In this document: one piece after another, positions 60,817 to 64,000 of the stretch | Layout: each line of letters opens with the position of its first letter | Position numbering within the stretch: the stretch's first letter is position 1 | Assembly: GCF_023155745.1 (NCBI RefSeq) | Contig: NZ_JAKNUS010000001.1 | Coordinates: 434,001 to 498,000, forward strand | DNA length: 64,000 bases | Direction of reading: 5' to 3' | From: Microbacterium kunmingense | GTDB taxonomy: Bacteria > Actinomycetota > Actinomycetes > Actinomycetales > Microbacteriaceae | Position numbers and translations under genes: made by a program | Notes under the pieces: model-generated | The model's input: the letters and a program-made list of their open reading frames with translations, nothing else | Told to the model about the DNA's origin: nothing | Databases searched by the model: none

Positions 60817-61821
60817 CTAGCGGGCACTGTCTCCCGGCGCAAGCGCTGCACGGGCGGTCTTAGTGAGAATCGCTAAGTCGCCTAGCATCGTCCAGTTTTT
60901 GACGCAAAAGAGATCGAGCCGGACAGTTTCTTCCCAAGATAGGGTGGACCGCCCGCTTATCTGCCACAGCCCAGTTATGCCGGGTTTGACGAGAAATCGA
61001 CGATGTACCTGACTGTCTGTGCTCGTCACCGCAACTGTGTCCGCGCCGGTCAGCTCCATCGCCCGCTCAACCGCGTTGACGCTTTCCATCATGGGGATGG
61101 ACGTACCAGGGACCATATCGCCGACTTTGCCGCTCGGCGCACATGCTCCTATGACGATGTAGCCCGCTCGCGGGGCGCGCTCGGGCTCCCGGGCGACCTG
61201 AGCCACGGATTCGACAGAGCCGACGAGGATAATCCGGGCCGAATATTGGCCGCGCATGCGTTGCGCGATGAGCCATTGGCGCCACAGCCAGCGTGTGAGC
61301 AGCAGGGCAAGGATCCCGAGCGGAAGTGCGATTAAAAGATACCCGCGTACGTCGACTCGCGTACGGAAGGCGATGATTGCGATCGCGCCAAACAATCGCA
61401 AGCTTGCATCCACGATGCGGATGTACTGAGCATTACCGGTACCAACCGTGCGGTAACTGCGTGCGTCGACTAGCGCAAGCACCCACATCCATGCGATAAC
61501 CAACCCACCGGAAAAGAGCCAGTAAGAGAATTCTGAGATGCGCGAGTCGGCACGGATGGCGACTTCGACGTTACCGAACCCGAACCACAAAAGTTGGGTC
61601 CCGTAGACCGACCACACCAGAGCGAGCAGATCGGTGAGCCAGAGCCGCCGAGAATAGCTCTTTCGCCAGTCCTCCCCCGTGCGTGGAGATAGAGCCACCG
61701 ATTCTGCGGGCGGCGCCTGCGGTTCGGGGCGCCCCGGCGAATCCGGACCTGGTGCGTGCGGGGTGGTGTATGTCATATCAAGCGACGTCGTTGTCGAGTT
61801 GGTCTCAACGTGTGACGTCAC
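60817..61821 (-). CDS. Polyprenyl glycosylphosphotransferase with catalytic core deleted in frame
   Basis: The 334-residue protein aligns with the first 265 residues of the priming enzyme at 41582 (four membrane segments, SARIILVGSVESVAQVARE, GADTVAVTSTD) and then jumps directly to its last 65 (VHRRFLVKPGITGLWQISGR, STLSWEETVRLD). About 192 residues are missing, including the fifth hydrophobic segment, KRxxD, the R-S-M basic motif and DELPQ...SLVGPR. The junction is near 61009-61014, with two extra codons (Ser-Gln). The frame remains open. It cannot be a normal transferase; it could be inert or a regulator of the full-length copy. A start at 61776 is also possible. Confidence 0.88.
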   Translation of the reverse strand: MTSHVETNSTTTSLDMTYTTPHAPGPDSPGRPEPQAPPAESVALSPRTGEDWRKSYSRRLWLTDLLALVWSVYGTQLLWFGFGNVEVAIRADSRISEFSYWLFSGGLVIAWMWVLALVDARSYRTVGTGNAQYIRIVDASLRLFGAIAIIAFRTRVDVRGYLLIALPLGILALLLTRWLWRQWLIAQRMRGQYSARIILVGSVESVAQVAREPERAPRAGYIVIGACAPSGKVGDMVPGTSIPMMESVNAVERAMELTGADTVAVTSTDSQVHRRFLVKPGITGLWQISGRSTLSWEETVRLDLFCVKNWTMLGDLAILTKTARAALAPGDSAR

Positions 61822-61908
61822 TCATGCCCTTTCCCCGCAGATCAACGCTTTCCCCGCATGAACGATAGCAAAGCCGATGTGTCGTGTTGGTTACGGGGCT
61901 GGTACAGG

Positions 61909-62823
61909 TCACGCAACGCCCTCCAGCACCGCAAGCGCGTCCCTTGACCACACCAGCAGGTCGCCGTCGCGGATGGTGACGGCGGTGGGTGAAGCGGGGT
62001 CGGTGCCGGCCGCGCATCCGACGGGTTGAGGACCCGCGAGGTCGTTCTCGGCGACTCGACTGACAGCGGTGCCATCGCATGAGGCGTCCGCATGCGCGAG
62101 CACAATGTCGGGCCCGACGAGCGTCAGCGCGGCGACCCCGGTGGGGGTGAGGGGGGTCCAGTTTGCGCCGGTGCGCGTCCAGGCCACGCCGTCACAGATC
62201 AGCGCGGCAGTATCACCGCTCGTGCGGAGTCCGGTTGGTGCCGGGCAGGGGGCTGGGACGGGTTCGCCGAGGAGGATCACGAGGCTCGGGTCTGCGGAGT
62301 CGAGGTAGCGCGAGGCAGCGAGCACCTCAGGGTAGGGCTCCCAGAACTCGCCGCCTGTATAGGTGCGGAGGGCCTGCACCTCGCACGTTGGGCCCATAGC
62401 GGCGACCATCTCTGCGTCCGCGGCGGAGAACGCGTTCATCGCCATGACCTCGCCGATCCCGAGATAGCGCGGAGTCACGTCGGTCCAGGTCGCGCCCCCG
62501 TCATCCGATCTCTCGATCACCGGCTCGGTCACACCGCACTCGCCTGCGACTCCGCGCCACCAGACTGCGCTGCCGGTGGTGAGAAATCGTTCGTCGGCGC
62601 GACTGGCCTGAGGTTCCGGACTCGGCGCCTCCCAGGTCGGGGTTGGTGTCGGCGTCGTCACCCCAAGCGTGAAGGTGGGCACGGGGTTTGGCGCGGCGAC
62701 GCCATCACTGCGGGAGTGCTGCAGCGCGAGTGCCACCAGCACCACGACTGTGATCGTAAGCGCGGCAACACCGGCGACCGCTACCCAACGGGCGCCGGTG
62801 AGACCCACCGAGCGTCGGGCCAT
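61909..62823 (-). CDS. Membrane-anchored outer protein of unknown function
   Basis: The 304-residue protein has a short basic N-terminus, one transmembrane segment at about 12-34 (WVAVAGVAALTITVVVLVAL), a Thr-Pro linker (VTTPTPTPTWEAP) and an outer domain with an Asp-box-like motif SDDGGATWTDV at about 105-116, four to six Cys that may pair (GECGVTEP, GPTCEVQ, APCPAPTG, LICDG, ASCDG, VGCAAG), and a beta-propeller-like feel. It is 5 bases downstream of the BY-kinase gene, so it is part of that operon, and might sense or bind the polysaccharide. Confidence 0.75.
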   Translation of the reverse strand: MARRSVGLTGARWVAVAGVAALTITVVVLVALALQHSRSDGVAAPNPVPTFTLGVTTPTPTPTWEAPSPEPQASRADERFLTTGSAVWWRGVAGECGVTEPVIERSDDGGATWTDVTPRYLGIGEVMAMNAFSAADAEMVAAMGPTCEVQALRTYTGGEFWEPYPEVLAASRYLDSADPSLVILLGEPVPAPCPAPTGLRTSGDTAALICDGVAWTRTGANWTPLTPTGVAALTLVGPDIVLAHADASCDGTAVSRVAENDLAGPQPVGCAAGTDPASPTAVTIRDGDLLVWSRDALAVLEGVA

Positions 62824-62828
62824 GACGA

Positions 62829-64000
62829 TCAGCGCTGCGTCGGGCGCCCGACGTCCGCGGACCTGCGGACGGTCGTGTCGGCGCCCGCCGGGCGCTCGCC
62901 CCTGTGCGGCGTGGTGGGGGCTGGAGCCGGCACCGGCGCGGCAGCAAGTGGCGCACCCCGTCGACGCCCCGCGCCATTGTCGGCCTTCGCGCGGCGACCC
63001 TTCGCCGGCTGCTCCTGGAAGTAGCCGTAGCCATATCCGTAGCCGGCGCCGTAAGCGAAATACGCGTCAGGCCCACGAGTCGGGACCATCGTCATCACAA
63101 GACCGGCGACCTTCGCGCCCACCGTCTGCAGCGCCTCCATTGCGCCGTCGAGCTGGTGGCGGTTGGTCTGGCCAGAGGCGACGATGACAATCGCACCGCT
63201 CGTTGCCTTGGCGAGAATCGCGGCGTCAGTCACGGGAAGAAGCGGCGGAGCGTCGCAGAGAACGACGTCAAAGTCGCGCTCAAGCACTTCGAGGAGCGTG
63301 TGCATCTGTGCAGAACCGAGGAGCTCGCTGGGGTTTGGCGGCACCTTGCCGGCCGGGAGGACATAAAGGCTCCGCTGACCCCACGGCAGCATGACGTCGC
63401 CGACTCGGGCGCGGTTGATGAGCACATCTGTCAGACCCGCGCCACCTTCGATGCCGAGGTACTCGGCGACCTTTGGCTTGCGTAGGTCGGTATCGATGAG
63501 CGCGACGCGCTTGCCAGCATCTGCCAGCGCGATCGCGAGGTTGATGGTCGTCGTCGACTTGCCCTCGTTGGGAACACTCGAAGTGACGACGAAGCTCGCA
63601 CGGCCGTCCATGTCGAGGAACTGGAGGTTGGTTCGCAGCGCCCGGAACGATTCGGCGCGCGGGCTCAGCGGGTCGGCGTGCACGATGAGCGGCCGCTCTT
63701 TGACCTTCGGATCGAAGGGGATCGCGCCGATCATCGGGCGGTCGGTGACCTGCTCCACGTCGCGGGGCGAGCGGATGCGGGTGTCGAGCACGGAGCGGAG
63801 AACCGCCGCCCCGACACCCAGGGCGAGACCTACGAGTGCGCCGAGCGCGAGGTTCAGCGGCACGTTGGGGCTCGAGGGGGCCAGCGGCGGGAGAGCGTCC
63901 TTGACTCGAGTGAGCCGGACAGGGCTGGTGTCAGAGTCGTTCGGCGTTTCGATTTCTTCCACCGCAGCGGTGAGGCTCGAAGCCAGGGCGTTTGCGATGT
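62829..64000 (-). CDS. BY-kinase / Wzc-like EPS co-polymerase (C-terminal part)
   Basis: At least 390 codons are visible, and the frame runs off the right edge, so the N-terminal chain-length domain lies outside. Seen are the end of the coiled coil, the second membrane segment (VPLNLALGALVGLALGVGAA at about 63.83 kb), and a bacterial tyrosine-kinase ATPase: Walker A SSVPNEGKSTTTINLAIALA, Walker A' VALIDTDLRKPKVAEYLG, Walker B VVLCDAPPLLPVTDAAILA. The tail has a Tyr/Gly cluster (FAYGAGYGYGYGYF) that fits autophosphorylation. It should regulate polymer length and export of the second locus. The apparent first Met inside the window is not the start. Confidence 0.93.
   Translation of the reverse strand, partial: IANALASSLTAAVEEIETPNDSDTSPVRLTRVKDALPPLAPSSPNVPLNLALGALVGLALGVGAAVLRSVLDTRIRSPRDVEQVTDRPMIGAIPFDPKVKERPLIVHADPLSPRAESFRALRTNLQFLDMDGRASFVVTSSVPNEGKSTTTINLAIALADAGKRVALIDTDLRKPKVAEYLGIEGGAGLTDVLINRARVGDVMLPWGQRSLYVLPAGKVPPNPSELLGSAQMHTLLEVLERDFDVVLCDAPPLLPVTDAAILAKATSGAIVIVASGQTNRHQLDGAMEALQTVGAKVAGLVMTMVPTRGPDAYFAYGAGYGYGYGYFQEQPAKGRRAKADNGAGRRRGAPLAAAPVPAPAPTTPHRGERPAGADTTVRRSADVGRPTQR

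Noticed and set aside
1..64000. Frequent GCATCCG/CGGATGC heptamers, at least 25 spotted
   Set aside because: At about 70% G+C roughly 15 are expected in both strands of 64 kb, and several lie in hairpins or paralogous genes; without a proper count no enrichment can be claimed.

Overview
The window is high-GC DNA, by eye close to 70% G+C over most of its length. Codon use, gene families (13E12/DUF222-type HNH protein, actinobacterial short methionine aminopeptidase, LAxTG surface protein, OhrR/Ohr, many GTG starts with 4-nt GTGA/ATGA overlaps) point to an actinobacterium of the Microbacteriaceae, most like Microbacterium. This assignment is an inference from gene content; no rRNA or tRNA gene was seen.

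Region 1 (1-16 kb) is a mixed metabolic and regulatory stretch with many relics. It has the 5' end of a zinc alcohol dehydrogenase, an IS3 transposase relic abutting an ornithine cyclodeaminase relic, a GlxA-type regulator divergent from a small ABM-family protein, a methionine aminopeptidase lacking its N-terminus, a lipoprotein substrate-binding protein, and a LysR regulator followed by a two-component flavin monooxygenase (oxygenase plus a flavin reductase fused to an IclR-like sensor domain). Then come a DUF1345 membrane protein, a small Cx5R phosphatase, ohr/ohrR with a visible operator, an SDR gene with its middle missing, several small basic proteins, a DksA/TraR-like zinc-finger protein, an HNH protein, a broken Phd/PIN toxin-antitoxin pair and a membrane-anchored HTH protein.

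Region 2 (16-43 kb) is a complete Wzx/Wzy-type exopolysaccharide (EPS) locus. It holds UDP-glucose dehydrogenase (ugd) flanked by two related secreted beta-helix proteins; a plus-strand operon with pyruvyltransferase, acetyltransferase and glycosyltransferase; an Alg14/Alg13-like fused glycosyltransferase; a minus-strand operon wzz - wzy - GT2 - wzx - SGNH hydrolase; and a plus-strand operon GT4 - GT2 - WS/DGAT-like acyltransferase - hexapeptide acetyltransferase - GT2/GT4 fusion - subtilisin-like protease, closed by a terminator. A small membrane protein, an LAxTG surface protein, a YdcF-like protein and the priming polyprenyl glycosylphosphotransferase follow. The implied product is a surface heteropolysaccharide with glucuronic acid, pyruvyl and acyl decorations.

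Region 3 (43-47 kb) holds a chimeric reading frame (SDR piece fused to an unknown protein) and an alpha/beta-hydrolase-like gene broken by two frameshifts.

Region 4 (47-64 kb) is a second EPS locus, by eye lower in G+C between about 49 and 61 kb. It has a second ugd, a second wzy-like gene, an ISL3 element interrupted by an IS21 element (both with recognisable ends and target duplications), several glycosyltransferases, a second flippase, a second priming transferase that has lost its catalytic core by an in-frame deletion, a membrane-anchored unknown and a BY-kinase (Wzc-like) running off the right edge. So most EPS functions (ugd, priming transferase, Wzx, Wzy, chain-length control) occur twice, and the second set looks acquired and partly decayed.
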